NCBI GenBank assembly: GCA_036258055.1
Contig: DATAEK010000051.1
Coordinates: forward strand, 13,893-77,892
Source of the DNA: DATAEK01 sp036258055
GTDB lineage: Bacteria; Acidobacteriota; Vicinamibacteria; Vicinamibacterales; 2-12-FULL-66-21
Direction: 5' to 3'
Length of the DNA stretch: 64,000 nt
Shown here: positions 1 to 9,376 of the stretch, piece after piece
Position numbering within the stretch: the stretch's first letter is position 1
Layout of the letters: every line of letters starts with the position of its first letter
Translations under genes and position numbers: made by a program
The notes under the pieces: model-generated
The model's input: only the letters and a program-made list of their open reading frames with translations
The model's database searches: none
Told to the model about the DNA's origin: nothing

Positions 1-833
1 AGCCGTTCGATCGCGAGGTGCTCCGGACGCTGGTCGAGCGCTGCGTCGAGCTGCGCTGGCGCCGTGAGGAGCATCGTCAGAACCTGAAGCGGCTGGAAAC
101 CGAAATGGCCGAAGCCCGCGCGTTTCAGCAGAGCCTGCTGCCGCGGGGCGAAGCCATCGTGAATCGGGTTGAGGTTTGCTGCCGCTACACTCCATGTTCA
201 TCGCTGGGCGGAGATCTGTACGACTACGCCGCGGCGCCCTCGGGACGGACTGCGTTGCTGATCGCTGACGTGTCGGGTCATGGCGTGTCGGCGGCGATGC
301 TCACGGGCGTCGTCAAGAGCGCGTTTCACGCATCGCATGCCGACGGGTTCGACCCTGTTGCGGTCGTACAGCGTGCGTCGGCCGGGCTCGCAGCCTTCAG
401 TCCCGACCGATTCGTCACGCTGGTCGCGGCTCTGCTGTGTCCAGATGAATGCCAGCTTCGGTATGTGAATGCCGGTCATCCACCGATGGTTCTGTGGGGT
501 AGGCGCGAACCACGGTGGCTGGCGAGCACCGGGCCACTGGTTTCACCGGTGCTGACGGCCGCGAGCTGGGACGCACCCGTCGTTCCGATGGACCAGGGCG
601 ATCACGTTCTACTGTTCACGGACGGCGTCTGGGAACTGCTCGCAGATGATGAGGGTCGAGCGGAAAAGCGTTTCCTCAACGCGATCGATCGGGCGTCCGG
701 AGGCGGCGCCTCGCTGCTCGACACGATTCTCGCCGACGTCCATCGCGAAATCGCGGGAGGGCTGCAGCCCGATGATCTCACGCTTCTGACCGCAAAGGTG
801 GTCGGCCCGATCAACCGGACACCTGTCGGTTAG
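1..833 (+). CDS. Response regulator / PP2C (SpoIIE-type) phosphatase, 3' part
   Basis: The gene is cut by the window start. The reading frame is open from base 3 and begins with PFDREVLRTL, which looks like the end of a receiver domain (the K-P-F loop and last helix). A short coiled linker follows, with a QQSLLP stretch typical of RsbU-like proteins, then a full PPM/SpoIIE phosphatase domain with the metal-binding motifs GGDLYDY, IADVSGHG, FTDGVWE and DDLTLL. The family dephosphorylates anti-sigma-factor antagonists (STAS proteins) in partner-switching systems. The receiver assignment is inferred from a few residues only; the phosphatase is clear. It points towards the M16 peptidase gene on the other strand, 23 bp away. 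Confidence 0.85.
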   Translation, partial: PFDREVLRTLVERCVELRWRREEHRQNLKRLETEMAEARAFQQSLLPRGEAIVNRVEVCCRYTPCSSLGGDLYDYAAAPSGRTALLIADVSGHGVSAAMLTGVVKSAFHASHADGFDPVAVVQRASAGLAAFSPDRFVTLVAALLCPDECQLRYVNAGHPPMVLWGRREPRWLASTGPLVSPVLTAASWDAPVVPMDQGDHVLLFTDGVWELLADDEGRAEKRFLNAIDRASGGGASLLDTILADVHREIAGGLQPDDLTLLTAKVVGPINRTPVG

Positions 834-839
834 GTTTTT
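813..839 (+). terminator. Possible intrinsic terminator of the phosphatase gene
   Basis: AACCG and CGGTT can pair around a 9-nt loop, and AGGTTTTT follows within a few bases. The stem overlaps the stop codon of the phosphatase gene and lies in the 23-bp convergent gap before the M16 peptidase. The stem is only 5 bp, so this is a weak call. Confidence 0.35.
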
Positions 840-856
840 CAGACACCAGCGAACGA

Positions 857-3739
857 TTACTTCGTCTCCGGAAAGAGCAGCACTTTCACATAGCGGGTCG
901 AGTCCAGATACGTTCGTGCCGCATCACGCAGGAGCGGCGCAGTCAGCTGCTCGTACAATCCGCCCAGGGTCGCCGGGTCCGGGACAGGTTCGTTGTACTG
1001 GTACGCGTAGGTCAGCTGATTCAGAACGTAGCCGTTTTGTCGGCTGTTGGTTTCAAGGTCCCGCCGCAGTCCCGCCTGCGCGTCCGCTACTTGATTCGGG
1101 CTCGGCCCGTTGGTCCGAAACTCGTCGATCACCGCAAACATGGCCTTGACGAGATCCTGCGTGCGCGCGGGATCACAGGCAAAGGTGATCGTCACGCGGT
1201 ATTCCTCGGTCGGCCGTTTCGTGAATTCGGGGACAACGCTGACGCCGTACGTGCCGCCAAGGTCCTCTCTCAGGACCCGCTGTAGATTGCCAGCGAGCGT
1301 GTTCGCCATGGCCCGGATGATGACGCGGTTTTTCTCGTTGTTCTGGAATGGTCCGGTGAAGACGAGGCCGACCTCGCTCTTGGGCGTGGTCCCTTTCTTG
1401 ATTTCACGTTCGACGATGCCGGACGGCGTTCGTATGCCGACGTCCCGGCCGGTTTCCGTCCGATGCAGCGCGGGCAGGCTGGCGAGGTACTTCTCGACCA
1501 GTGGCTTGATGGTCGGAAGATCGAAGCTTCCGACCAGAACGAACGTGAAGTCGCTTGCATCCGCGAAACGGTTTTTGTAGAACGCGAGGGACGTGTCCAG
1601 GTTCATCTGCGCGACGAGAGCCTGGGTCATCGGCTGCGCGCGAAGATGATTCTGGGTCACTGCGGAGTTGAGCGCGTCTTCGAACGCCGCGTCGGGAAGG
1701 GCCTGCCGGTTGGCCAGCGCCGCCGTCAGTTGGCCGGTCGCCGCGCGGAAGGCTTCCGGGTCCGCCCGCGGCTGCGTGAAGGTCAGATAAACCAACTGAA
1801 ACATCGTTTCCAGATCGCGGCGCAGGGCCCGGCCGCTCAATCCCTCGTACATCTCATCGATATCAGGCCGCACGACGACGGCCTTGCCGGCGAGCTTCTT
1901 CGTCAGATCGATGGCTGACAGCGTGCCGAGTCCGCCCTGGGAGACGACCCCGCTGGCGGTTTCCGCCGCGACGAAGTCCTTGTCATCAGCGAGCGACGTA
2001 CCGCCGGGGCTGAAGGCGCGGAAGAGGATCTCATCCTGTTTGAACGTCGTCGGCTCGAGCACGACCCGCACGCCGTTGGACAAGGTCCATTCGGTGATTC
2101 CTGATGGTTTGGACGCGGTCTTGGCAACGGAACCCGGCTTGGGCGGCGTCTCGATCAAAGGCCGCGTGCTCACCGTGTCCACATACGCCGTCAAGCTCCC
2201 CCCGCCGGCACTTTTGATCACCGATGCGAGCTTGGCTTCGTCCGGTACCTCGACGCCCGGCTTCTTTGGTGCACTCACGACGACGACGCGGTTCCGATCG
2301 GGCACCCAGTCGTGGGCCAGGCTGTTGACATCGGCAAGGGTGATCTCGGGCAGGAACCGTTGGACCAGGCCGTTCTCGTAGGCGATGCCAGGAATCGGCT
2401 CCTGCTGCATGAAGTTGCGGATGAACTCCTCGGCGAGCGACACCGAGGTGTGCTCGTCGTTCGAAGCGGCAAGTTGTGCGAATGCCTGCAGAAGGCCGAG
2501 ACGATACCGATCCAGTTCCGTTTGCGTGAAGCCGAACCGGGCGACGCGATCGGCTTCGGTAAACAGCGCCGCCAGTCCTCGCTCGATACCGCCGTCCGCA
2601 ACCAGCGCACTGAGTGTCGTCGCCTCGGCCGTCTTTACGAATAGCCCACGGTTCGTCTCCGCATCCAGAAACGGCGCATCGGGCTTCTGCGCCATCTCGG
2701 CGAAGCGTGCGGACAACAGGCCGGTGAAGACCCGTTCGATCGTCTGTTGTCGATAGGCACCAATCGTCGTCTGATCCCGGGCTGCCATCATGCTGGATAC
2801 GTTGACCACTGTGTTGGTGGCCTCGGCGTCGGTCGTGACGATGTATCGGGTACCCGTGTGATCGGGTACGTCGTAGGTCGGCCGCGGACGCGGGGAGGTC
2901 GGAGCCGGGATCGTCCCGAAATGCGACCTGATGAGCAATTCCATCTTGACAGGATCGAAGTCGCCCACCGCGATCACAGCCATGAGATCGGGTCGATACC
3001 AATCGGCGTAGAACTTCTTGAGACGGTCGTACGGGAACGTCCGAATGATCTCTGGCTTGCCGATTGGCAGCCGGTCGGCGTAACGCGAATCCTTGAGCAG
3101 GACAGGCAGCTGTGCGTCCAGCATCCGGGCGCCGGCTCCGAGTCCGGTTCGCCATTCCTCCAGGATGACGCCGCGCTCTTTGTCGATCTCTTCAGGATCG
3201 AAAGAGACAGCGTGCGCCCATTCCTCCAGGATGAGCAGCGAGCGATCGACCACGGCTGGATTGTCGGTAGGAATCTGCAACTGGTAGACCGTCTGGTCGA
3301 AGCTCGTGTTGGCGTTGATGTGCGCGCCGAAACGCATGCCCGTGGACTGCAGAAACCCGACGACGTCTTGCTTCGGAAAACGGCGCGTGCCGTTGAAGCA
3401 CATGTGCTCAACGAAGTGAGCGAGACCGCGCTGATCATCGTCTTCGAGAACCGATCCTGCGTTGACGACCAGCCGAAACTCCGCGCGATCCTGCGGTCGC
3501 TTGTTGGCCCGGACGTAATATCGCAAGCCGTTGGGGAGCGTACCCACGGTAATCCGCGGGTCGACGGGAACCACTGCCGTGAGTGGGGCGTTCTGAGGGC
3601 CGGTGGTGACGGCGCGCTGAGCCGTCGCCACGGCGCCGGCCGCCGCGATCACCAGCGCCAGAAGCATCAACCGTGCTTGGATGCGAGAGATCATGATGGC
3701 TATCATTTCACGACCGCGTGACGACGTCACCGGTGACAT
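857..3739 (-). CDS. Secreted M16 (pitrilysin/insulinase) family zinc peptidase
   Basis: A 960-residue protein with two M16 units in one chain. The inverted zinc motif HFVEH is at about residues 108-112 (numbered from the start chosen here), with the downstream glutamates in LILEEWAH and GVILEEW completing the site. The second half (from about residue 540) is the inactive-type M16C repeat. An N-terminal hydrophobic stretch (LMLLALVIAAAGAVATA) is a signal peptide after a basic region, so the product should act in the periplasm or outside. I chose the ATG at 3739 because GGGAG lies 7 nt upstream; an in-frame GTG at 3763 and ATGs at 3706 and 3694 lack good ribosome sites. The upstream region is shared with a small divergent ORF. 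Confidence 0.92.
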   Translation of the reverse strand: MSPVTSSRGREMIAIMISRIQARLMLLALVIAAAGAVATAQRAVTTGPQNAPLTAVVPVDPRITVGTLPNGLRYYVRANKRPQDRAEFRLVVNAGSVLEDDDQRGLAHFVEHMCFNGTRRFPKQDVVGFLQSTGMRFGAHINANTSFDQTVYQLQIPTDNPAVVDRSLLILEEWAHAVSFDPEEIDKERGVILEEWRTGLGAGARMLDAQLPVLLKDSRYADRLPIGKPEIIRTFPYDRLKKFYADWYRPDLMAVIAVGDFDPVKMELLIRSHFGTIPAPTSPRPRPTYDVPDHTGTRYIVTTDAEATNTVVNVSSMMAARDQTTIGAYRQQTIERVFTGLLSARFAEMAQKPDAPFLDAETNRGLFVKTAEATTLSALVADGGIERGLAALFTEADRVARFGFTQTELDRYRLGLLQAFAQLAASNDEHTSVSLAEEFIRNFMQQEPIPGIAYENGLVQRFLPEITLADVNSLAHDWVPDRNRVVVVSAPKKPGVEVPDEAKLASVIKSAGGGSLTAYVDTVSTRPLIETPPKPGSVAKTASKPSGITEWTLSNGVRVVLEPTTFKQDEILFRAFSPGGTSLADDKDFVAAETASGVVSQGGLGTLSAIDLTKKLAGKAVVVRPDIDEMYEGLSGRALRRDLETMFQLVYLTFTQPRADPEAFRAATGQLTAALANRQALPDAAFEDALNSAVTQNHLRAQPMTQALVAQMNLDTSLAFYKNRFADASDFTFVLVGSFDLPTIKPLVEKYLASLPALHRTETGRDVGIRTPSGIVEREIKKGTTPKSEVGLVFTGPFQNNEKNRVIIRAMANTLAGNLQRVLREDLGGTYGVSVVPEFTKRPTEEYRVTITFACDPARTQDLVKAMFAVIDEFRTNGPSPNQVADAQAGLRRDLETNSRQNGYVLNQLTYAYQYNEPVPDPATLGGLYEQLTAPLLRDAARTYLDSTRYVKVLLFPETK

Positions 3740-3921
3740 TGGTCTACTCCCACTCTCTTCCACGACGCGCCGCGGTCAGGCTGCGGACTTCGACGTGATC
3801 CGCGTCCATCGCCCACGACTCCTAATGTTGAGGTAATCGGCCGCTGCCTGAACAGCCCTAAGGCGCGATACCCCGGTGTACGCGCTCTTTCTATAGTTCC
3901 CGCACGCGCGCGGAGGGCTTT

Positions 3922-4159
3922 GTGAAAGACGCAGCTCGTTGGTGGAGCTCGATGTCCCTCGCGATCGCCGGGGTCGCTACGACGCTGGCGTTGTCCGAGG
4001 TGCCGGTTCAGGCGCAGGAGCCGCCTCAAGCGCCGGCAGCGGAGCATAAGGCCGGCAGCGGAGCATAAGGAAGGACTGTGGAAGAAGTGGGAGCGCGCGG
4101 TCGTTTTTGGGGTCAGTTTCGGCGTGGCGTTCCAGGATCAGTCCTCGATGAACAGTTGA
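3922..4159 (+). pseudogene. Small secreted ORF broken by a 19-bp tandem duplication
   Basis: A GTG at 3922 with GGAGG 5 nt upstream opens a 48-codon frame ending at 4068. It encodes a signal peptide (basic start, SLAIAGVATTLAL core, likely cut after VQA) and then almost nothing. A 19-bp sequence is present twice in tandem at 4032-4050 and 4051-4069. Removing one copy restores a frame that runs on through KEGLWKKWERAVVFGVSFGV to a stop at 4157-4159, ending inside the 3' end of the convergent protease-like gene. The duplication therefore probably truncates a gene of about 73 residues. I do not recognise the family. The short form could still be the real product. Confidence 0.4.
4032..4069. repeat. 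Perfect 19-bp tandem duplication
   Basis: The unit GCCGGCAGCGGAGCATAAG occurs twice with no gap (4032-4050, 4051-4069). Because 19 is not a multiple of three, it shifts the reading frame of the small ORF that begins at 3922. Confidence 0.9.
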
Positions 4160-4983
4160 CGCTCCGGGCCATTGAACGTCACCCGCGCGAAGATGTGGAG
4201 CGGCAGGAGTCCGTCCGCCGCGGGTGAGCCTTCCTCGCGCCCCACGACGAGGGCTGCCACGTTCATCAACGTCCGCGAGCCGATCCGCAGTGCATCCACG
4301 ACCGCGAGCCGCGCGGGCCGGCTTCCGGCAAGGCTCGTCAACCCAACCGATTCACGCGCCAGCGTCACGCCCGGCTCGCTCCTGTCGTGGACTTGAAACA
4401 GGACGAGGGCTTCGGTGCCGGTGTCAGGCACGAGCCGAAGCATCCGGCGATCTTGAGGCAGGACCACAAGAAAGCGATTGTCGTGGGGCTCGAGCTCGAG
4501 CACGGCCGCGTTGCGCGGGACTCCGGCCGCCGTGTCGTGCCACACGACCCGACACTTGCGATAGTCGATGGTGTACCGGAGCGCGGCAAGCACGTCCTGT
4601 CCAATCACACCCTGGACGTGCCGGCGCTTCGACTCGAGGTCGGGAAGGTCGAAGTCGGCGGCGGGCACGATCGTCGCCAGTACGTCACGAGCGGTCACAC
4701 CGCCCATCCCAAGGTGTTCGATTCGGGCTATGAACGCGTCCTTCTCTCCCGCGGCGGTTGTCATTGTTCTCTTTGCGACGACCGTCGCCCCAATTCTTGT
4801 CGCCAACTCGTCCGAGATAACAGATCCGCTCGAACCGGTGTCGAGCAAGAACACAGACGGCTCGGTTCCGTTGACGATCACAGGAACCAGGATCCCTCCC
4901 TGAGGCGTCAAACGAAACGGCAGCGGCACGGATGAGGACGCTGCGCAAAGGTACAAGACAGGAGGAGGACGGCCAGCAAGCAC
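4138..4983 (-). CDS. Retropepsin-like aspartyl protease, N-terminus probably frameshifted
   Basis: 281 codons from a GTG at 4983. The first lobe has FLLDTGSSGSVISDEL, the DTG active-site loop of retropepsin-like enzymes. A second DTG occurs in the other half (LVPDTGTEALVLF), suggesting a two-lobed single chain. The end (GLLPLHIFARVTFNG) fits the usual last strand. These proteins are normally exported, yet this frame has no convincing signal peptide. An ATG at 4994 in another frame starts MRVPCLLAVLLLSCTFAQ, an excellent signal peptide or lipoprotein leader that runs into a stop. A single-base indel between about 4915 and 4960 would join the two. The gene may therefore be a pseudogene, or the assembly may have an error there. 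Confidence 0.7.
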   Translation of the reverse strand: MLAGRPPPVLYLCAASSSVPLPFRLTPQGGILVPVIVNGTEPSVFLLDTGSSGSVISDELATRIGATVVAKRTMTTAAGEKDAFIARIEHLGMGGVTARDVLATIVPAADFDLPDLESKRRHVQGVIGQDVLAALRYTIDYRKCRVVWHDTAAGVPRNAAVLELEPHDNRFLVVLPQDRRMLRLVPDTGTEALVLFQVHDRSEPGVTLARESVGLTSLAGSRPARLAVVDALRIGSRTLMNVAALVVGREEGSPAADGLLPLHIFARVTFNGPERQLFIED

Positions 4984-5047
4984 GGTACGCGCATACAGGC
5001 ACTGTGAGCCTTGCGCGCGCCCGGCGTCGTGATGGCCGCGTGACGAA

Positions 5048-7192
5048 ATGACGGGAAGCGGTGATGTCTTCGAATTCGAGGAATTCCGGCTCGATCTGCG
5101 GCGGATGGGCGTCTGGAAAGACGACGAACGTGTGTTGCTCGAGCCGAAGGCGCTGGATGTCCTGCGTCATCTCGTGGCGAATCGCGACCGGCTCGTGCCC
5201 AAGGACGAGCTCCTCGACTCGGTCTGGAAGGACACTTTCGTCACGCCGAATGCCCTGACACGCGCCATCGCCCAACTGCGGAAGGGCCTGGCCGACGACG
5301 TCGAGCATCCGAGACTGATTGAGACGGTCGCGAAACGGGGGTACCGCTTCGTCGCGCGAGTGACCGTTCGGTCCAACGGCGAATTGGACTCTTCGCCTTT
5401 TCCCGTCGCGTCCACTCCGATAGCCGTTCGCCAACCTCGCGAGCGCGCCACCGCGCGGGCCCTGGGTGCGATCGCCGCAGTGCTCGCCCTCGTCCTCGTC
5501 ATCGGCTGGCGCGGGGCTGCGTCCAGGACGAGCGGCCGTCCGACCGCGACGCTGGAGATCACACCGCTCACGGCCTCCGGAGACGTCATCGACGCGATCA
5601 TTTCGCCCGACGCGAAGTACCTGGCGTTCGTCCGGTCGTCGCAGGGCCGACAGTCCTTGTGGATCCGGCAGTTGCACGGGACCAACCCCATTCAGCTCGT
5701 CGGACCGGAAGCGGTCAGCTACTACGGAATCTCGTTCGCTCCGGATTCGGCCTCCCTCTACTATGTCGTGCGCGGTCCCGAGCCGCTGGCCTATCCGAGC
5801 GGCATGCTGTTCCAGATCGCGGCGCTCGGCGGCACACCACGCCGCCTCGGCATGCCGTTCGACCACTATCCAGTGGTATCGCCCGACGGAAGATTCCTGG
5901 CGTCGCTCCGCTCCGACCATCCGGGGCCAGGGCAGAGCGCGTTGGTGATCGTCAACGCCGACGGTTCCGGCCTGCGTACGGTGATGAGCGTGCATCCGCC
6001 GGACATCCTGGCGCCCGGCTTCTTCATCGCGCCAGCGTGGTCACCGTCCGGCGATCGTATTGCTGCCGCCGTCCGCAACGCCGACACTCGTACCGCGCAC
6101 CTGCTCACCGTCGACGTCGCCACAGGCGCTGCGCGGCGATTCGCCGAGACGTTCGCGAACGCGTCGTTTGCGTCCTGGATGTCCGACGGATCGGGCATCG
6201 TGTTCATCGGCGCGGCGCAGCGCAAGCCATCGACCGAATTTGGATCGGACTTGTGGTTCCAGCCGCTGCCCGACGGTCCGCCGCGGCCGATCACGACGGG
6301 GATCGTCGAATACCGGAACGTGACGGCATCGGCGGACGGGTCGTCATTGGTCAGCGTGGGTAGCCTGATGAACGCCGGGCTCTGGCGCGTGCCGCTCGCT
6401 GGCGATCGTCTGGAGAGAATCCCCTCGCACAAAGAGGACGGCATCGCCGGCCTCGCGTGGCTGGACGCCGCCACGATTGTGTTCGCGTCATTCGACGACG
6501 GCACGCTGCAGATCTGGACCATGGGCAGCGATGGTTCGAATCGTCACCAGATCACGACCGACGGGTCGAATTTCGCACCCCGGGCGACGAAGGATGGTCG
6601 CACCATCTTCTTCGTCGGGGATCGCCACGGACGGACGGGCCTCTGGCGGATGGATCGAACCGGAGCGAACCAACGCCTCATCGCGGAGGCGCCAGAACTG
6701 TGGGATCTCGCGTTGTCACCTGATGAGCGGCAGCTGTTGTTCACGGCCCCGAGCGCGGATCGCACCGATTCCACCTGGATGGTCTCCTCGGACGGCGGTC
6801 AACCCTCTCTGCTCATCAGAGGACTGACGCACGCCGCGGTGTCACCCGATGGCCGCGCGATCGCCGGCTTCTGGCAGGACCGTCTCAGCGCGCAACTCGC
6901 CCTTGCTGTCTTTCGAACGACCGGCGGCCCACCCTCGGCTGTCTTTGCCGGCGGCGTGGCGACAGTGCACGGCGGCGTGTGGTGGAGTCGCGACGGTCGT
7001 GCGCTCTACTATACGAATGCCGATCGCACCAACGTCTGGCGACAGCCTTTGAAGGGAGGGCCGGCGACGGCGGTGACCGACCTGGCGGACGGCATGATCA
7101 ATCGAGGGGACCTGTCGCCCGACGGCCGCAGTCTGCTCGCAGTACGGGTGAACCCGTCGCGTGACGCGTTCCTGATCACGGGCTTCCGCTAA
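5048..7192 (+). CDS. Winged-helix (OmpR/CadC-type) regulator with TolB-like beta-propeller
   Basis: 714 residues. Residues 1-100 form a trans_reg_C winged helix (FEEFRLDLRR, EPKALDVLRHLV, LIETVAKRGYRFVA), which binds DNA. One transmembrane segment lies at about 138-157 (LGAIAAVLALVLVIGW). The rest is a string of PD40/TolB repeats (ISPDAKYLAFVR, VSPDGRFLASLR, LSPDERQLLFTA, LSPDGRSLL), forming a periplasmic propeller. This is the CadC-like one-component layout: sensing outside, DNA binding inside without phosphorylation. It is divergent from the aspartyl-protease-like gene, a possible target. Target and ligand are unknown. Confidence 0.9.
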   Translation: MTGSGDVFEFEEFRLDLRRMGVWKDDERVLLEPKALDVLRHLVANRDRLVPKDELLDSVWKDTFVTPNALTRAIAQLRKGLADDVEHPRLIETVAKRGYRFVARVTVRSNGELDSSPFPVASTPIAVRQPRERATARALGAIAAVLALVLVIGWRGAASRTSGRPTATLEITPLTASGDVIDAIISPDAKYLAFVRSSQGRQSLWIRQLHGTNPIQLVGPEAVSYYGISFAPDSASLYYVVRGPEPLAYPSGMLFQIAALGGTPRRLGMPFDHYPVVSPDGRFLASLRSDHPGPGQSALVIVNADGSGLRTVMSVHPPDILAPGFFIAPAWSPSGDRIAAAVRNADTRTAHLLTVDVATGAARRFAETFANASFASWMSDGSGIVFIGAAQRKPSTEFGSDLWFQPLPDGPPRPITTGIVEYRNVTASADGSSLVSVGSLMNAGLWRVPLAGDRLERIPSHKEDGIAGLAWLDAATIVFASFDDGTLQIWTMGSDGSNRHQITTDGSNFAPRATKDGRTIFFVGDRHGRTGLWRMDRTGANQRLIAEAPELWDLALSPDERQLLFTAPSADRTDSTWMVSSDGGQPSLLIRGLTHAAVSPDGRAIAGFWQDRLSAQLALAVFRTTGGPPSAVFAGGVATVHGGVWWSRDGRALYYTNADRTNVWRQPLKGGPATAVTDLADGMINRGDLSPDGRSLLAVRVNPSRDAFLITGFR

Positions 7193-7352
7193 CCGCCGAG
7201 CCCGCCTTCATCGGCTCCTTTTGCCGATCCCGTCGCAGCACTCGAGCGGAGTGATTGCGTTCCGTTGACTGACAAGACCGGCAACTTCGCACGATTCTGA
7301 AATCGCCACCTGTCCGTCGGAGAGATAATGGGAGCCGTCTGAGGATTCTGAT

Positions 7353-8990
7353 ATGACCTCGCCATCCTTGGTCCCACGCGCTATCGCCCTCGCGCTGCTC
7401 GTCGCCGGTCCTGTGCTGGCGCAGCAGCACGAGCACGGCGCCTCGACGGACGAGAAGCTCGGCACGGTCCGCTTTTCGACGTCCTGCAGCGCCGGCGCCC
7501 AGCCCCTGTTCAACCGTGCCGTGGCATTGCTCCACTCGTTCGAATTTGCCCGTGCGATCGAAGGGTTCAACGCGACGCTCAAGGCCGATCCGTCATGCGC
7601 GATGGCGGAGTGGGGCATTGCCCTCAGCCGGTGGGCGAATCCGTTCGCGCCTGGTCTTCGTCCACCCGCCCAGCTCCAACAAGGGCGCGACGCAGTAGCT
7701 CGCGCCAGGGCGATCGGGACGAAGACCGCGCGTGAGGGGGCGTACCTGGATGCCGTGTCGGAGCTGTACGCCAGCTTCGAGACGATCGATCAGCGCACGC
7801 GCGTGCTCGCGTATCGTGATGCGATGGCGAAGGTCGCGGCGGCGAACCCGGACGACACCGAGGCGGCGATCTTCTACGCGCTGGCGATCGCGGTGGCCGC
7901 TTCGCCAACCGACAAGACATACGCCGATCAGCTGAAGGCCGGTGCGATTCTCGAAAAGATCATCGTCAGCCAACCGGACCATCCGGGTCTGTCGCACTAC
8001 ATCATCCACAGCTACGACGTGCCGCCGCTTGCAGACCGAGCGCTGGACGCGGCACGGCGCTACGCGAAAATCGCACCATCAGCGCCGCACGCGTTGCACA
8101 TGCCGTCGCACACCTTCACGCGTGTCGGTGCCTGGCAGGAATCGATCGACACCAACACGGCAGCCGCGGCGGTTGCCAGGCGCGAAGGGTCGACCGCCGA
8201 GGAACTGCACTCGATGGATTATCGGATGTACGCCTACCTTCAGACGGGCCAGGACGCGGCCGCGCGCGAAATCCTCGACGCGTTGCCGGAAGTAAAGGCT
8301 CGATTCGACCCTGACGCGATCGGTTCAGGCGCGCCAGGGTCCGCAGGCGTCTTCGCGCTCGCCGCCATTCCGGCGCGCTACGCGCTCGAGCGCGGCGCCT
8401 GGGGCGACGCCGCGAACCTCGTGCCCCAGCCAAGCCGTTATCGATATGCCGACGGGTTGACGTACTTCGCGAGAGGACTCGGCGCGGCGCGCACGAGAGA
8501 CGCGCCGGCCGCCCGCTCGGCGATCGACACACTGAACGCAATCAAGAATCAGCTGACGGATCAGAAGGAGCTCTACTGGGCCGGGCAGACCGACATACAG
8601 CGTCGCTCGGTGTCGGCCTGGCTCGCGCTCCTCGAGGGGCGCAAGGAGGAAGCGCTCACCGAAATGCGGGCGGCTGCGGCAATCGAAGATGGGACCGAGA
8701 AGGCGGCCGTGACGCCTGGTCCTCTCGCGCCGGCGCGCGAGCTCCTCGGCGAGATGCTGTTGGAGATGAATCGGCCTGCCGACGCGCTCCGGGAATTCGA
8801 AGCGACGCTCCTGAAGGAGCCGAACAGGTTCCGAGCCCTGATCGAGGCCGCGAGATCAGCCTCGTTGGCCGGCGACACTCAGAAAGCGCGCACGTTCGCG
8901 GCGACGCTGTTGAAGATCTGCGAGCGCGCGGACCGGCCGGGTCGGCCGGAGCTCCAAGAGGCGCGTCGATTGGCGACGAGCGGTCAATAG
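7353..8990 (+). CDS. Exported TPR-repeat protein
   Basis: 545 residues with a signal peptide (cleavage likely after VLA, residue 23) and then QQHEHG. The body is helical with TPR-like motifs (FARAIEGFNATLKADPSCAMAEWGIALSRW, ALREFEATLLKEPNRFRAL). The region around LSHYIIHSYDVP and HALHMPSHTFTRVGAW, with several histidines, is conserved in a group of hypothetical TPR proteins I associate with Acidobacteria and Proteobacteria. No enzymatic function can be assigned. It follows the winged-helix regulator by 160 bp on the same strand and may be transcribed from its own promoter in that gap. Confidence 0.8.
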   Translation: MTSPSLVPRAIALALLVAGPVLAQQHEHGASTDEKLGTVRFSTSCSAGAQPLFNRAVALLHSFEFARAIEGFNATLKADPSCAMAEWGIALSRWANPFAPGLRPPAQLQQGRDAVARARAIGTKTAREGAYLDAVSELYASFETIDQRTRVLAYRDAMAKVAAANPDDTEAAIFYALAIAVAASPTDKTYADQLKAGAILEKIIVSQPDHPGLSHYIIHSYDVPPLADRALDAARRYAKIAPSAPHALHMPSHTFTRVGAWQESIDTNTAAAAVARREGSTAEELHSMDYRMYAYLQTGQDAAAREILDALPEVKARFDPDAIGSGAPGSAGVFALAAIPARYALERGAWGDAANLVPQPSRYRYADGLTYFARGLGAARTRDAPAARSAIDTLNAIKNQLTDQKELYWAGQTDIQRRSVSAWLALLEGRKEEALTEMRAAAAIEDGTEKAAVTPGPLAPARELLGEMLLEMNRPADALREFEATLLKEPNRFRALIEAARSASLAGDTQKARTFAATLLKICERADRPGRPELQEARRLATSGQ

Positions 8991-9187
8991 CGGGAAGCCG
9001 TCCGGCCTCATCTCTCGGTAAAGACGTACTCGTGACCTTGCTTCTGTCAGTCTGTCTCCTGACCGGAGCCTCGGCCCACCGAGCTGAGAAAGCGTTGCAT
9101 CGATTGCAGTAAGGGTTCTCTTGTTGCCCGTCCGGCGGTCTCGACGACGACCGAACGATGACGCCGCTCGTCTGAAGCAGCGGTTGC

Positions 9188-9352
9188 ATGCGAACGGCCC
9201 TGTCGTGGTGGCTCCTGCTGGTGGGAGTGTGCGTGGTCGCGCCGTACGTCATCGGCGTCCGGCCACGCACTCGGGGCGATTGGTTCCTGATCACGGGAAC
9301 CGTGATGTTTCTGACCTGGCTTCTCGGTGGATTCGTGTCAGTCCGCGCGTGA
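9188..9352 (+). CDS. Small two-helix membrane protein (54 aa)
   Basis: An ATG frame of 54 codons with two hydrophobic segments (ALSWWLLLVGVCVVAPYVIGV and WFLITGTVMFLTWLLGGFV) separated by a basic loop RPRTRGD. The hydrophobic pattern is what one expects of a real small inner-membrane protein. No strong ribosome site is visible. It occupies an otherwise empty 386-bp stretch (8991-9376); the remaining part, 8991-9187, holds nothing I recognise. Confidence 0.45.
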   Translation: MRTALSWWLLLVGVCVVAPYVIGVRPRTRGDWFLITGTVMFLTWLLGGFVSVRA

Positions 9353-9376
9353 CTCAGCGAACGCGCGGCTCAGCGC

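Noticed and set aside
4685..5995. Minus-strand frame of 436 codons across the protease/regulator boundary
   Set aside because: It overlaps two supported genes and shows no family motif.
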